From the NCBI RefSeq assembly GCF_041379945.2, contig NZ_JBFTXJ020000006.1, positions 208,251 through 272,250 of the forward strand: 64,000 bases of DNA, given 5' to 3'. Position numbers and translations under genes: made by a program. How positions within the stretch are numbered: position 1 is the first letter of the stretch; the number at the start of each line of letters is the position of its first letter. This DNA is from Aneurinibacillus sp. REN35. Its GTDB lineage: Bacteria; Bacillota; Bacilli; Aneurinibacillales; Aneurinibacillaceae. The notes below the pieces were generated by a model. That model was not told where the DNA came from, did no database searches, and worked only from the letters and a program-made list of their open reading frames with translations. Shown here one piece after another: positions 63,550-64,000 of this stretch.

Positions 63550-64000
63550 GGTTAAGCTACAAAGGGCGCACGGTGGATGCCTTGGCGCTAGGAGCCGATG
63601 AAGGACGTGGCGAACGACGAAATGCTTCGGGGAGCTGTAAGCAAGCTTTGATCCGGAGATGTCCGAATGGGGGAACCCACGATTCGTAATGGGATCGTAC
63701 TCTTGTCTGAATCCATAGGGCAAGGAGAGGCATACCAGGGGAACTGAAACATCTAAGTACCCTGAGGAAGAGAAAACAATAGTGATTCCGTCAGTAGCGG
63801 CGAGCGAACGCGGAGGAGCCCAAACCAGAAGGTTCGCCTTCTGGGGTTGTAGGGCGTCTCACATGGAGTTACAAAAGACAGTCATAGACGAAGCGGTCTG
63901 GAAAGGCCCATCAGAGAAGGTAACAATCCTGTAGTTGAAATGGCTGTCTCTCCGAGACGTACCCTGAGTAGGGCGGGACACGTGAAACCCCGTCTGAATC
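63550..64000 (+). rRNA. 23S ribosomal RNA, 5' part (cut by window end)
   Basis: Begins GGTTAAGCTACAAAGGGCGC, then ACGGTGGATGCCTTGGC and other conserved 5' domain sequence such as AGTACCCTGAGG-AAGAGA and GTAGCGGCGAGCGAACG. The start is placed by comparison with the recalled Bacillus 23S 5' end. The gene runs off the right edge. Confidence 0.97.

Overview
The window reads as chromosomal DNA of an endospore-forming Bacillota of the order Bacillales, most like the Paenibacillaceae (Aneurinibacillus/Brevibacillus type). Reasons are inference from content: a B. subtilis-like gene order (prmA-rsmE-mtaB; rpsU-yqeY-yqfC-yqfD-phoH-pgpH-ybeY-dgkA-cdd-era-yqzL-recO-glyQ-glyS-ccpN-yqfL-yqxD-dnaG-sigA; trmK-yqfO), sporulation genes (yqfC, yqfD, CotW/CotX-like coat proteins, a gamma-type SASP), Gram-positive ribosome binding sites and a glycyl T-box. 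No phage, transposon, CRISPR array or tRNA gene was seen.

Layout. 1-2840: end of the dnaK-region RNA/protein modification genes (prmA, cut by the window edge; rsmE; mtaB). 2841-31654: a block of about 29 kb between mtaB and rpsU. It holds a C4-dicarboxylate sensing and uptake cluster (DctS/DctR two-component system, DctP symporter, DctB-like binding protein), a Nudix hydrolase, a YqeW-like Na/Pi cotransporter, a proline-rich protein, a stalk-domain secreted protein, an alpha/beta hydrolase, a PAS-GGDEF-EAL protein, a small Rossmann protein, FadH-like dienoyl-CoA reductase, a DUF445 protein, two adjacent two-component systems (the first GlnK/GlnL-like), CotW/CotX coat genes, a complete oligopeptide ABC transporter, ddl and murF. 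31655-49199: the conserved rpsU to sigA macro-region. 49200-63400: a membrane protein, an acyl-CoA dehydrogenase plus acyl-CoA ligase pair (YngJ/YngI-like), trmK-yqfO, a zinc-ribbon coiled-coil protein, a soluble acyl-ACP desaturase, an HTH-TM-CapA-like protein, an orphan solute-binding lipoprotein, a coiled-coil lipoprotein, the TldD/TldE pair, a GIY-YIG protein and a gamma SASP. 63414-64000: a promoter, a short leader and the first ~450 bases of a 23S rRNA gene with no 16S gene upstream.

Genes that work together: DctB (outside), DctS (membrane) and DctR (cytoplasm) probably sense C4-dicarboxylates and drive dctP, with candidate operator repeats and a CcpA cre site ahead of dctP. CcpN and YqfL form a carbon-metabolism regulatory pair. 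The T-box couples glyQS to glycine supply. FadH, the acyl-CoA dehydrogenase/ligase pair and the desaturase are fatty-acid genes; two of these loci have palindromes just upstream.

Most notable: ccpN appears to have no ATG/GTG/TTG start and to begin at ATA; its own promoter region carries a match to the CcpN operator consensus; the 23S gene has its own rRNA-type promoter; and one protein joins an XRE-type HTH, one membrane segment and a CapA-like domain that has lost canonical histidines.
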